From the NCBI RefSeq assembly GCF_002994745.2, contig NC_037092.1:83992824-84056823 (forward strand): a stretch of DNA of 64,000 nt, written 5' to 3'. The translations under genes were made by a program, and so were the position numbers. The notes under the pieces were generated by a model. The model saw only the letters and a program-made list of their open reading frames with translations. It was not told the DNA's origin and ran no database searches. Below, one piece after another: positions 35,242-45,996 of the stretch. Each line of letters opens with the position of its first letter. Positions within the stretch are counted from its first letter, which is position 1. This DNA is from Rosa chinensis (Eukaryota > Streptophyta > Magnoliopsida > Rosales > Rosaceae).

Positions 35242-37560
35242 ATGCAGAAGCCTCCGCAGTCTCAAGATTTTGCTTTGAAAGAGACCTCGCCCAACATTGG
35301 AGCGGGGTCGGTCACAGGTGACAAGCTCTCATGCACCTACGACCTTGTTGAGCAGATGCAATACCTTTATGTCCGGGTGGTAAAAGCAAAGGATTTACCT
35401 GCAAAAGACGTAACTGGTAGTTGTGATCCCTATGTTGAAGTGAAACTTGGTAACTACAAGGGAGTCACTAAGCATTTCGAGAAGAAGTCTAACCCTGTAT
35501 GGAATCAAGTGTTTGCTTTCTCCAAAGATCGAATTCAAGCTTCGATTTTGGAAGCCGTGGTGAAAGACAAGGATGTTGTGGTGGATGATTTCATGGGAAG
35601 GGTTATATTTGAACTAAATGACATACCGAAACGCATTCCACCTGACAGCCCTTTGGCACCACAGTGGTATAGGCTGGATGATCGAAAAGGTGATAGGGTG
35701 AAGGGAGAGCTGATGTTGGCAGTTTGGATGGGAACTCAAGCAGATGAAGCATTTCCTGATGCTTGGCATTCAGATGCTGCAACAGTTGGGCCCGAAGGTG
35801 TGAATAACATTCGATCGAAGGTGTATCTCTCCCCTAAGCTTTGGTATGTGAGGGTCAATGTAATTGAAGCTCAGGACTTGTTGCCTACTGACAAGAGTAG
35901 GTACCCCGAAGTTTTTGTGAAAGTTATCTATGGGAATCAGGCATTGAGGACTAGAATATCACAGAGTAAGAGTATCAATCCAATGTGGAATGAGGATTTA
36001 ATGTTTGTCGCCGCTGAACCGTTTGAAGAACCTTTATTTTTGACAGTGGAAGATAGAGTGGGATCAGGCAAAGATGAAGTCTTGGGGAAGTGTGTCATTG
36101 CTTTACAGAATGTGCAGAGGAGGTTGGACCATAAACCTGTGAACACAAGGTGGTATAATCTAGAGAAGCATGCAATTGTAGATGGGGAACAGAAGAAGGA
36201 GATTAAGTTTGCAAGCAGGATTCATTTAAGGGTTTGTTTGGATGGCGGGTATCATGTTCTGGATGAGTCGACACACTACAGTAGTGATCTTAGGCCAACA
36301 GCAAAGCAGTTGTGGAAACCGAGCATTGGGATTTTTGAGCTAGGGGTTATCAGTGCAGTGGGACTGATGCCAATGAAGGCGAAAGATAGCCGAGGAACCA
36401 CAGATGCTTATTGTGTAGCTAAATATGGGCAGAAATGGGTTCGAACAAGGACAATTGTGGACAGCCTGTCTCCCAAATGGAATGAGCAGTACACGTGGGA
36501 GGTTTTCGACCCGTGTACTGTCATTTCAATTGGGGTTTTTGACAATGGTCATATACATGGGGGTGATAAAGGGGGAAAGGATTCAAGAATTGGGAAAGTA
36601 AGGATTCGGCTATCTACACTTGAAGCTGACAGGGTTTACACACATTCCTATCCTCTTCTTGTCCTGCAGCCTTCCGGGGTGAAGAAAATGGGTGAAATTC
36701 AACTGGCAGTGAGGTTTACATGCTCATCTTTGGTTAATATGTTGCACATGTATTCACATCCTTTATTGCCAAAAATGCACTACATTCATCCATTGTCTGT
36801 AATTCAGCTAGATAGCTTGAGGCACCAGGCTATGCAGATTGTCTCAATGAGGCTCAATCGGGCTGAGCCACCACTGAGGAAAGAGGTGGTGGAGTATATG
36901 CTAGACGTTGATTCGCATATGTGGAGCATGAGAAGAAGCAAGGCTAATTTTTTCAGAATAATGGGAGTATTAAGTGGGGTGATTGCAGTAGGAAAATGGC
37001 TCGATCAAATCTGCAACTGGAAGAATCCTCTTACTACCATTTTGATTCATGTCCTTTTCATCATATTGGTTCTTTATCCTGAACTAATTCTCCCCACTAT
37101 TTTTCTCTACCTGTTCCTGATCGGCATTTGGAACTTCAGATGGAGGCCAAGACACCCTCCTCACATGGACACCAGGCTATCTCATGCTGATGCTGCTCAT
37201 CCTGATGAACGTGACGAAGAGTTTGACACATTCCCAACTTCACGGCCATCAGACATTGTTCGAATGAGGTATGATCGACTGAGAAGTATAGCAGGGAGGG
37301 TTCAGACTGTTGTTGGTGATATGGCAACTCAAGGCGAAAGGTTTCAGTCTCTTCTGAGCTGGAGAGACCCAAGAGCAACCACTTTGTTTGTTACTTTCTG
37401 TCTGATTCTTGCCATTGTTCTCTATGTGACTCCATTCCAAGTCGTGGCTCTTCTAGCAGGAATTTACATGTTAAGGCATCCCAGGTTCCGCCACAAGCTT
37501 CCTTCAGCGCCACTCAACTTCTTTAGAAGGTTGCCTGCAAGATCAGACAGTATGCTATAA
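35242..37560 (+). CDS. MCTP/FTIP-like protein: three C2 domains, two TM segments
   Basis: A single-exon gene for 772 residues, the length of the MCTP3/MCTP4 (FTIP-like) group. These proteins sit in the ER, bind plasma-membrane lipids through C2 domains at contact sites or plasmodesmata, and help move proteins such as FT or STM. Seen: C2 domains at about 38-160 (YLYVRVVKAKDLPAKD), 198-320 (WYVRVNVIEAQDLLPTD) and 365-490 (IFELGVISAVGLMPMKAKD), then the C-terminal PRT_C region with hydrophobic segments at about 593-628 and 713-745. The second C2 has fewer acidic loop residues (SRYPEVFVKV), so it may bind Ca2+ poorly. The start ATG follows AGAAAG and matches the family opening (M-Q-K/R-P-P). The family is firm; assignment to MCTP3/4 rather than another member is an inference. 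Confidence 0.94.
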   Translation: MQKPPQSQDFALKETSPNIGAGSVTGDKLSCTYDLVEQMQYLYVRVVKAKDLPAKDVTGSCDPYVEVKLGNYKGVTKHFEKKSNPVWNQVFAFSKDRIQASILEAVVKDKDVVVDDFMGRVIFELNDIPKRIPPDSPLAPQWYRLDDRKGDRVKGELMLAVWMGTQADEAFPDAWHSDAATVGPEGVNNIRSKVYLSPKLWYVRVNVIEAQDLLPTDKSRYPEVFVKVIYGNQALRTRISQSKSINPMWNEDLMFVAAEPFEEPLFLTVEDRVGSGKDEVLGKCVIALQNVQRRLDHKPVNTRWYNLEKHAIVDGEQKKEIKFASRIHLRVCLDGGYHVLDESTHYSSDLRPTAKQLWKPSIGIFELGVISAVGLMPMKAKDSRGTTDAYCVAKYGQKWVRTRTIVDSLSPKWNEQYTWEVFDPCTVISIGVFDNGHIHGGDKGGKDSRIGKVRIRLSTLEADRVYTHSYPLLVLQPSGVKKMGEIQLAVRFTCSSLVNMLHMYSHPLLPKMHYIHPLSVIQLDSLRHQAMQIVSMRLNRAEPPLRKEVVEYMLDVDSHMWSMRRSKANFFRIMGVLSGVIAVGKWLDQICNWKNPLTTILIHVLFIILVLYPELILPTIFLYLFLIGIWNFRWRPRHPPHMDTRLSHADAAHPDERDEEFDTFPTSRPSDIVRMRYDRLRSIAGRVQTVVGDMATQGERFQSLLSWRDPRATTLFVTFCLILAIVLYVTPFQVVALLAGIYMLRHPRFRHKLPSAPLNFFRRLPARSDSML

Positions 37561-38028
37561 GTAATTCAGCAAAACTAGCTTTCATCACTTTGTCACCACA
37601 AGTGATTGTCTCACGTCTTCCTAAACTTATTTATGTTCTTATATTTAAGTTCTGTTTATTGTAATCAATGCGTGTTATTGTATTCGTAGGATTCAGTTTG
37701 AACATATCCAATGCAGAACTAGAATTTCGGGTGTTACTACTCACTAGAACCATTTACCTTATAAGCCTTCAACTCAGAGCATGCTATATCTGCTTTTCAA
37801 GGGCATGGAAACAGACCAGTTGATTTGTGAAGAATTTAGTGCTGATTTTGATGAGGCACGTGATGCATGGGTCTCTCACTCTACTGCTCTAATTTGGAGC
37901 AATCTTGTGAAGAAACCATGTTTAAATGATTTCAATTTTTAATATTCTACTTAAGGTGATCTATAGTACTTCAGAGTATTGAAACTCTCATCAAATCTAG
38001 CATCTCAATAATCAACATATGTATGCAA

Positions 38029-38086
38029 CTATAACTTGAACGATTATTGGCTTAAAGCTATAACTTGAACGATTATTGGCTTAAAG
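38029..38086. repeat. Perfect 29-bp tandem duplication
   Basis: CTATAACTTGAACGATTATT followed by GGCTTAAAG occurs twice head to tail (38029-38057, 38058-38086). Confidence 0.9.
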
Positions 38087-38124
38087 CTTCTTTTCATATC
38101 TAAGATTGCTTCAAATTTGAATAC

Positions 38125-38345
38125 CATAAGCCTCTGCAGCTCCAGTGACTTCTCTTTAAAAAAGACTGTCACCTTATGTTGGGTGAGGGTTCAGTCACAG
38201 TTGAAAAGCTCTCATGCATGCCAAAGGCTTCAATGTAAAAGATGTCACCTACTAGAAGTGACAAACTTTTGAGAAATCCAACCATTCCTCCAAGTCTAAC
38301 TTCTCTAAAATCATTTTTTCTCAAACTGCAGCTTGAATTTTTCAA
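38125..38345 (+). pseudogene. Relic of the MCTP N-terminal region
   Basis: The sequence follows the start of the MCTP gene at 35250-35560: AAGCCTCTGCAGCTCCAG, GGTTCAGTCACAG, AAGCTCTCATGCA, then after an internal deletion AAAGGCTTCAATGTAAAAGATG and TTTTGAGAAATCCAAC. Frames are broken and there is no ATG at the old start. It is a partial tandem duplicate about 0.6 kb after the functional gene, ending within C2 domain 1. Confidence 0.7.
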
Positions 38346-38349
38346 AAAA

Positions 38350-39005
38350 AAAAAAAAAAAACCATTTTTTCACCGAAAAAAAAAATCTCTCTGAACCATT
38401 CTTCATTGGTCAAGCATCATTTTTATAACATATTTCAAGTGACCATTCGCAAAATCGAATGGGATTTTTTTTCTTCACAAATTTTAAAGTTGGAAAACCG
38501 AGAATATCATCTAAAAAAAATCGTTCTATAGTTTTGATTCTGTCACTTGAAGTAATTTCTAAAAATCATGCTATAGCATAGAAATATTTTAAGAAATAAA
38601 GGCCTAGACACGGTTCGCAGTTTGGACGTGCCACAGTGGTATTCATGGGCCGTGGCATGCCATGACATGTCAAACCTTGTCAACACCTGTTTTTTTTTAT
38701 TATTGAAATTCTCTCTTGCCTTAATTTCACCATGATAAAACATAATTTTTAGGAGTTGCTTTAAGTTACGGAGTACGGACTGCAAAAATGTAGACACCTT
38801 TTCTATTTTTAATGATTTTCTCAGTTTTTCAACTCTAGAAAATCGTAAAAAGAAAAAATCGGGTCAAAATTTTTGAGTTTCATTAGTTCTAGAATTTCTC
38901 AGACATCATGATTATGGAATGGAAAGATTTGGTGAGAAAATAAAAACATGCGATTTTAACCAAAAATATCGTGTGTTATATAGTCCACAATTTTTGGTGA
39001 AATAT
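38350..39005. other. Intergenic, A/T-rich
   Basis: Poly(A) and poly(T) tracts (38341-38360, 38375-38386, 38690-38699) and no gene recognised. Confidence 0.4.
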
Positions 39006-39010
39006 CATGT

Positions 39011-39228
39011 TGTTGTAGGGAAACTGAATTTGAGAGGAATTTGCTGTGTGTTCTCATTGATAATAGGGGCCTCTTTATATAGAGGATTACAATGCATAGA
39101 ATCTCAATCATACAAGGAAAGTAATTCTACATTGATTAGGATTCTAGATCCTTCTAATTAAATCCTATTACCACTAGGTCAAGTAACCTAGAGTTTGGGC
39201 TAAACACAAATTAGGTTTTCCTTGAACA
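39011..39228 (-). repeat. Copia-2 3' LTR
   Basis: TG...CA ends; contains the palindrome CCTCTTTATATAGAGG with an embedded TATA box at about 39069-39084. Differs from the 5' LTR by one base (CCTAGAG here, CTTAGAG there). Confidence 0.95.
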
Positions 39229-39420
39229 CTCCCCCTTGTGTTGCCCAAACGCGGTGCTTCTCTCGTTGCCTCATTAAAAACCTTGCCGAGTAACAAAAAC
39301 CCAGTGGGACAACAATAACCTCGGTCGAAGGGGAAAAAGAGCACAACACACCCTTCACTATTCGAGACGAACATGTAGACATCTCCCCCTGATGTCTGCG
39401 CCTCCCCCTGATGACTACGA

Positions 39421-42400
39421 TCATGGGAGTTCAGATAACTTCCGCAAGCCAATTCTTGCCACATGTTTCTCGAACGTGGATTTGGGCAATGACTTAGTAA
39501 ACAAGTCTGCCTCATTGTCCTCAGATCGAACCTGGTTCACTTTGATCTTGAGGAGCTTCTGTTGTTGCTGATTGTAGAAGAATTTAGGCGATATATGCTT
39601 GGTGTTGTCGCCTTTGATGTAGCCTTGCTTCATTTGTTCAATGCAAGCAGCATTATCCTCATAAATGCTCGTTGGCTCATCTGTGGTAGACTTCAAACTA
39701 CAATTACTTCGAATATGCGTAGCTATGGATCGAAGCCATATACATTCAAGAACTGCTTCGTGAAGAGCAATAATCTCTGCATGATTCGAAGAGGTGGCGA
39801 CTAAGGTCTGCTTTGTAGACCTCCAAGATATCGCGGTTTTTCCCATGGTGAAAACATAACCAGTTTGGGAGCGACCTTTGTGTGGGTCAGAGAGGTACCC
39901 AGCATCAGCAAAACCTTCCAAGACACTTATATCGTTTTGGGATGGGGAGAGGGAACGTAGTCCACCATGTGTGGCGTCCCTGGCACTTGATGGGTCCGAA
40001 TCCATCTTCTCTCTGAAGGGATAGAACAAGCCCATATCGATCGTACCACTTAGGTATCGAAAGATATCTTTAACACCAGTCCAATGGCGTCGTGTAGGCG
40101 CAGAGCTATATCTAGCTAGCAAGTTCACAGCGAATGAGATATCCGGTCTTGTGCATTGTGCTAAGTACAATAATGCGCCTATTGCACTTAGGTAGGGCAC
40201 TTCTGCCTCTAGCACTTCTTCATCGTCATCTTTTGGACGAAATTGATCTTTCTTTGGATCAAGACTACGGACGACCATTGGGGTGCTTGAAGGCTTAATC
40301 TTATCAGTGTTGAAACGCCTAAGCATCTTTTGGGTATAAGCTGATTGATGAATCAAGATACCATCTCTACGGTGCTCAAGTTCTAAACCGAGGCAAAACC
40401 GTGTTTTCCCAAGATCTTTCATCTCAAACTCGGATTTCAAGTGTTCAGCGGTTTCCCTTAACTCTTTAAGGGTGCCAATTATGTTCATGTCATCGACATA
40501 AACCGCTACTATTGCAAATCCGGAACTTGTCCCTTTTATGAACACACATGGGCATAGTTCATTGTTGACATATCCCTTTCCAATCAAGTAGTCACTTAGA
40601 CGGTTATACCACATCCGTCCGGATTGTTTCAATCCATATAGTGAGCGTTTCAATCTAATTGCAAACGCGCTCCGTGGTTTAGAGCCACTTGATTTGGGTA
40701 ACTGAATTCCGTCTGGAATCTTCATGTATATCTCTGTATCTAGATCCCCATATAGATACGCAGTAACCACATCCATAACCTGCATGTTCAGTTTTTCGGA
40801 AACTACCAAACTGACAAGGTAGAGGAACGTTATGACGTCCATTACGGGAGAATAGGTCTCCTCGTAGTCGATTCCAGGGCGTTGTGAGAAACCTTGCGCC
40901 ACAAGGCGAGCTTTGTACCTTACAATCTCGTTTTTCTCATTACGCTTTCTAACGAATACCCATTTGTGACCAACTGGTTTGGTGTTGGGCGGTATTGGCA
41001 TAACTGGTCCGAATACCTTTCTTTTCGCTAGAGAATCAAGTTCTGCCTGGATCGCATCTTTCCACTTTGGCCAATCGGCTCTACGTTGGCATTCATCAAC
41101 AGAGCGTGGTTCGATGTCATCGGTCTCAATAATCTCACGCGCCACTGAATACGCAAATACATCATCAATGATGATGGAGTTTCTTTCCCACGTCCCATGT
41201 ACACTAGTGTAATTAACAGAGATCTCTACGTTCTCAGGGATAGGTTCTGACATTGAGGCGTCCCCCAATGATGTCTCATGGACATAACCATAATCCGAAA
41301 CATTCTCATGGGACTGATTTTGAGTATCGATGATCAGAGGATTTGTTTGTGTCTCATTCGCCTTCTTCCTAGGGCGAGTATCCTTCGAACCAATTGGTCT
41401 ACCGCGCTTTCTTGCGGGACCTGCGGCTATAGATGGCACATCATTGCCATGTTGGGCAATGGCGCCATTTCCTGGTGTGACAGGAGTGACGTGATGTCCA
41501 GTATTTGAGACATCGATCCTTGCAGGCACGTTTGCAGCAGGTATGTGTGATCTCGTCACTTTGGCAACATCAGAAAATGCATCAGGCAGAGTGTCTGCTA
41601 CGTTCTGGAGCTCGATTATTCTTCGCACTTCAAGTTCGGACTGTGCGGTACGGGGATCGAGATGAGACATAGTGGGGACAGACCACGACAATTCCTGTCG
41701 TTCCTGTTGAACATCTGTGTTCTTATCTCCCCCTAACGACGGGAAGACTGTCTCATCAAAGTGACAATCCGCAAATCTAGCGGTAAAGAGATCGCCTGTC
41801 AAGGGTTCAAGGTAGCGGACGATCGTTGGAGATTCATATCCAACATAAATGCCCATTCGTCGTTGTGGACCCATCTTAGTACGCTGTGGCGGCGTAATGG
41901 GCACATAAATGGCACACCCAAAAATGCGTAAGTGCGAGATATCAGGCTCGTACCCAGTCACTAGCTGTAACGCAGAGTAAGATTGAGTGGCAGTGGGTCG
42001 TAGACGAATTAGCGTCGCTGCATGCAATATTGCATATCCCCAAGCAGAAACAGGGAGATTGGTGCGCATAACCAATGTCCGTGCTATCATCTGTAGTCGT
42101 TTGATAGCGGCTTCTGCGAGACCGTTTTGGGTATGAACATGGGGAACTGGATGCTCTACATCAATCCCCAGTGACATGCAATAGTCATCGAATGTTTTCG
42201 ATGTAAACTCCCCAGCATTATCAAGTCGAATTGACTTAATAAGATGGTCAGGGTAGTGAGCCCGTAGACGGATAATCTGGGCGAGGAGTTTAGCATAAGC
42301 AGCATTTCGAGTGGACAGTAGTGCGACATGTGACCAGCGTGTCGATGCATCAACCAATACCATAAAGTATTTAAAAGGTCCGCATGGTGGTTGAATTGGT

Positions 42401-43341
42401 CCACAGATATCCCCTTGGATCCTCTGTAAGAACGGAATGAGTATTTTGGGATCCTTTGCGTAGGACGGTCTCGGTCCTAATTTCCCGAAGGAACAGGCTT
42501 TGCAGAAAGAGCGAGGGGCCTTAGAAGCAACCAATGAGGATTTTGGTTAGGCCTGAGCGTCTGTAGCGCTATTAGAAGCAAAGTGTGTGATTACATCTCC
42601 CATTATGGCGTTAGAGCCATGGAAATTGGTGTGTGTGGCGTCATGGCCATTAGGAGGAACAACCATGGCGTTATGCTCATGGTTGGCGCCATTAATGGCG
42701 TCACCACATGGGACTTGGGCGGCCCTATGGCGCCCCAAGACGGCTGCAGCTCCAGATGCTGCAATTGTTGCTGTCTTGCTAAGTCCTGGAATCAATTTTC
42801 GATTCTTGCTTCTTCTCACTCTAAAGAATGGATGTCCGTGTGAAGTCTTTAGTATACGGAGCATCATATCACGACCAGGATGTCCTAGTCGGTCATGCCA
42901 AAGCCAATATGTGTCTGAATCCAAGAGATCTTCTCTTATGACATTATTGGATTCAATAGGTCGAATTGTAGTGACATAAAGTCCACTAGATTGACACATA
43001 AGCTTCTCTAAGATGCGCTTTCTTCCGCAATCATTAGAGGTAATGCAAAGGAATTCTATTCCGTTCTCACTATGCGTTTCCACATGGAATCCGTTGGCTC
43101 TAATATCTTTAAAGCTTAATAAGGTTCGATTCGCCTTAGGAGCGTAGAGAGCTTCAGTGACTTTAATCAAGGTGCCATTGGGCAAAAGGAATTGGGCCAT
43201 TCCATGTCCTTGAACTAAACTTGATGGCCCAGCCATCGTAGTCACAGATGAATATGTAGGCAACATCTCCAAGAATAATTGCCTATGTCGTAGAATGGTG
43301 TGCGTAGTCGCACTATCCGCAAGACATTGAAGTTCATCCAT
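39421..43341 (-). pseudogene. Copia-2 pol, intact except one TAA
   Basis: The 1,307-codon frame from the ATG at 43341 to the stop at 39421 is broken only by TAA at 42549-42547. Landmarks: protease-like start LADSATTHTILRHRQ; GAG-pre-integrase LWHDRLGHPGRD; after the stop the Cys pair CKACSFGK, integrase GDICGPIQP, FMVLVDASTRW, RLDNAGEF and NGLAEAAIKR; reverse transcriptase VYVDDMNIIG; RNase H EGFADAGYLSD and EDNAACIEQ. The stop separates the His pair from the Cys pair of the integrase zinc domain. Between them is an unusual Ala/His/Asn-rich stretch (about 42550-42770). An atypical gag/pol layout: pol has its own ATG after a gap, not a fused frame. Confidence 0.92.
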
Positions 43342-43343
43342 TC

Positions 43344-43345
43344 CT
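43344..43345 (-). other. Splice-acceptor-like site before copia-2 pol
   Basis: The minus strand reads GAGCTTTTCTTTTAG, then GA and the pol ATG (43341). The pyrimidine tract plus TAG is a plausible 3' splice site, so pol may be made from a spliced RNA. Confidence 0.5.
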
Positions 43346-43699
43346 AAAAGAAAAGCTCGTAATTAAAAGGAGTCATAAAGAAAAGAACTCAACTTTTATT
43401 AATAAGCCAAACGGAATTACATCATCGTTTCTTTAACCAAATGAAATCTAATCCAATAAACTAGTTAATGCAAAACAATGGTAGTCGTCTAACTCCTTTC
43501 GGTAATTCCAATGTAAATGTGACTAGTTGAGTAGAGAGATGTCGGTGGAGCGAGGCTCACTTAAGTACCACTGATCTCAAAACTTTCCTAGACATCACAC
43601 TTACATTGTATACGCCTACTTTGAAAAAAGACTAATAGCATTGGCATCTACTACAAAAATAATATGGCAATTGCCTACATCTCTTGGAAATAGAAAGAC

Positions 43700-44809
43700 T
43701 TAATCAAAATCGCCAGTTTCTGGGTCTTGATCCTTGTAGTCTTCCACCCTTAGATCGAGATCTCCATCTTGACCTTCTTGTTCCATGTAATGTGCCTCCC
43801 TTGCTTCACGATACATCTTGTATGCGTTTGCAACATTCTGGGATGCAGTACACTTCTTTGCCCAATGTCCACTTAATCCACATCTGAGACAAGCATCTTT
43901 ATGTTCAGATTCCCTTGATCGAGGCGCTCTGGGGGCGTTTTGTAGACGGTTATTGCCTTTGGTGGCGTTACCACCATAACCGGAGGCTTGGCCTCTCTCT
44001 CTCTTTACACGTTTACCTCCACGGTTCCGTGTACGCCTATCTTGGCGATTTCCTTCCTCTTTAGGGCGAGAATATGGACCAGAACGTCCAGAATTATCCC
44101 TACTCTTAGGGTTTCGCTCCTTGCGTCCTCCCTTGGGGGCGCGACTATAATTAGACTCCGGAATTGACTTGGTTCCCACGGGTCTAGAGTTATAGTTCTT
44201 CACAAGTATGTTGTCGTGCTTTTCAGCTACGTTCATGGCGCCAATTAGCTCATGAAATCTTGTGATGCGTCTAGCATTGACATCAATTCGATAGTTTTTG
44301 GCTATCATCAATGCAGAGACGGGGAAGGTGGAGAGAGTCTTCTCGATCAACATCGTATCAGTGATGTTCTGCCCACAGAATTCCATCATAGACTTGATAC
44401 GAAGTGCTTCTGAATTGTAGTCAAGTACAGACTTGAAATCACAGAAGCGGAGGCTATGCCATCTCACTTCTAAGTCTGGAAGCAGGGAATCACGGACGTT
44501 GCCAAAACGCTGCTCGAGTTCCACCCATAGTTTTCTTGGGTCTTCCTCATTGAGGTACTCATTTTGGAGCGCGTCATTCATGTGCCTTGTCATGAGAATG
44601 ATGGCTTTAGCTTCATTCGCCTCTCTCGTAGCTCTATTTACTTCAAAAGCAGCAGCTTGTTGAGGAGTACGTACGTCCTGACTTGGCTCTTGGATCGTAC
44701 TTAGGATCCCATCAGCTTTAAGATGCTGGCGCACATCACGGACCCACTTGTGGTATCCTGCGCCTGTTGTCTCTAGTGGAGCGAAGCTCAACTTGTTCAG
44801 GTTATTCAT
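43700..44809 (-). CDS. Copia-2 gag
   Basis: A 369-residue gag protein for the virus-like particle. It begins at the ATG at 44809 (MNNLNKLSFAPLETTGAGYH), has UBN2-type gag sequence in the middle, a basic Arg/Gly-rich segment, and one CCHC knuckle CLRCGLSGHWAKKC near residue 313. The frame is open throughout. The ATG comes two bases after a CAG with a strong pyrimidine tract. The frame ends before pol, leaving a 358-nt gap with stops in all frames, so pol is not made by simple fusion or frameshift. Confidence 0.9.
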   Translation of the reverse strand: MNNLNKLSFAPLETTGAGYHKWVRDVRQHLKADGILSTIQEPSQDVRTPQQAAAFEVNRATREANEAKAIILMTRHMNDALQNEYLNEEDPRKLWVELEQRFGNVRDSLLPDLEVRWHSLRFCDFKSVLDYNSEALRIKSMMEFCGQNITDTMLIEKTLSTFPVSALMIAKNYRIDVNARRITRFHELIGAMNVAEKHDNILVKNYNSRPVGTKSIPESNYSRAPKGGRKERNPKSRDNSGRSGPYSRPKEEGNRQDRRTRNRGGKRVKRERGQASGYGGNATKGNNRLQNAPRAPRSRESEHKDACLRCGLSGHWAKKCTASQNVANAYKMYREAREAHYMEQEGQDGDLDLRVEDYKDQDPETGDFD

Positions 44810-44810
44810 C

Positions 44811-44812
44811 CT
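44811..44812 (-). other. Splice-acceptor-like site before copia-2 gag
   Basis: The minus strand reads TTGTTGTTTTTTCAG|GATG, with the ATG of gag at 44809. This is a strong match to a plant 3' splice site. Confidence 0.55.
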
Positions 44813-45193
44813 GAAAAAACAACAAGAAAATAGGGTTAGTTTTGGAGCGAATAAGGCTACCACGAAAAACTATATAATTTCTGAGCGTAGTCGCTTCCAA
44901 GAAATTAGGGATTTTTCTGAGCGTAGTCGCTTCCAAGAAAATCCGATTCCAAGAGGGGTTTTGGATTAGATCGAAACGACGATGTATGTGGTCGGTCGTT
45001 TTCTTCTCAACAAACTCTAAGTTTGGAGGTCTCTACAAGCTCCAAGCTTGGAGTGAGCACGAACCCCCACAGTTCGGCTATTGGTCTCCCCTATGAAGAA
45101 GAAAAGGGGGGGTAGAAGAAGGGATGTTGGAAGTCCCCGAGAAAAGAAGAAAATAATGAAAAACTTCAAAAACGGGAACTTTTAGAAAAGTTT

Positions 45194-45195
45194 AC
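45194..45195 (-). other. Splice-donor-like site in the copia-2 leader
   Basis: The minus strand reads TTCAAG|GTAAAC at 45196/45195. Joined to the gag acceptor it would remove 385 nt; joined to the pol acceptor, about 1.85 kb including gag. Confidence 0.45.
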
Positions 45196-45452
45196 CTTGA
45201 AGAATAGCCGGAAATTTTGACCGGAAAAGTCCTTTGATGGTGGCCGGAAAAATGGTGGTCGGAGGTCGCCTGAAAAGTGGCCGGAAACTGGTGGCCGGAG
45301 GTCGCCGGAAAAGTGGCCGGAGCTTGACAGGTTGGTGCAGGGCTGCTGCGGAGGTGTGTGGGGCTGTTGCAGGGCTCGTGCAGGGCTGCTGCAGGGCCTG
45401 TGCAGGGCCTGTCGGCAGGTGCTGCGCAGGGGTTCGGCAGGTGTCGGCAGGT

Positions 45453-45603
45453 GCTTGCAGGGGCTTCGGCAGATGCGCGCAGGCACTCGGCAGGGCTCAG
45501 CAGATGCTTGCAGGGGCTTCGGCAGATGCGCGCAGGAACTCGGCAGGGCTCGGCAGATGCTTGCAGGGGCTTCGGCAGATGCGCGCAGGCACTCGGCAGG
45601 GGC
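45453..45603. repeat. 53-bp minisatellite in the copia-2 leader
   Basis: Units start at 45453, 45506 and 45559 (GCTTGCAGGGGCTTCGGCAG...), the last partial. GGCAG words extend upstream to 45340. The stretch is far more GC-rich than its surroundings and creates long meaningless open frames on the plus strand. Confidence 0.9.
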
Positions 45604-45778
45604 AGAGACCGGTCCGATTTTTCCGACGGCCGGTTCAGGGGTTTTCCGGCCGGTTCCGGTGGGTCCGCCGCCGGTTCTGGGCTCCTTGGGATTAGGGCTT
45701 CGATATGTGGGGCGGTGGTTGCAGGATCTTAAGGGCTACGAATTAGGGTTTCAGGGTTAGAGTCTCGTGCTGATAACG

Positions 45779-45996
45779 TGTTGTAGGGAAACTGAATTTG
45801 AGAGGAATTTGCTGTGTGTTCTCATTGATAATAGGGGCCTCTTTATATAGAGGATTACAATGCATAGAATCTCAATCATACAAGGAAAGTAATTCTACAT
45901 TGATTAGGATTCTAGATCCTTCTAATTAAATCCTATTACCACTAGGTCAAGTAACTTAGAGTTTGGGCTAAACACAAATTAGGTTTTCCTTGAACA
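45779..45996 (-). repeat. Copia-2 5' LTR
   Basis: 218 bp, one difference from 39011-39228. Immediately inside, the minus strand reads CGTTATCAGCACGAGACTC where the primer site should lie, which is not the standard TGGTATCAGAGC. Confidence 0.95.

Larger units (their letters stand above)
39011..45996 (-). mobile_element. Copia-2, young Ty1/copia LTR retrotransposon
   Basis: Two 218-bp LTRs (45779-45996 and 39011-39228) differ at one base by my reading, and CATGT flanks the element on both sides (39006-39010 and 45997-46001). Order on the minus strand: LTR, 0.97-kb leader with a GC-rich minisatellite, gag, a 358-nt gap, pol, LTR. Splice-acceptor-like sites stand directly before both the gag and pol ATGs. 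Insertion was recent given the LTR identity. Confidence 0.95.

Noticed and set aside
39173..39515. Minus-strand frame of 113 codons over the copia-2 LTR boundary
   Set aside because: It overlaps the end of pol and the LTR in another frame and has no protein features.
45234..45760. Three long overlapping plus-strand frames (124-153 codons)
   Set aside because: They arise from the GGCAG-rich minisatellite in the antisense of the copia-2 leader; all three frames are open at once and the residues are repetitive.
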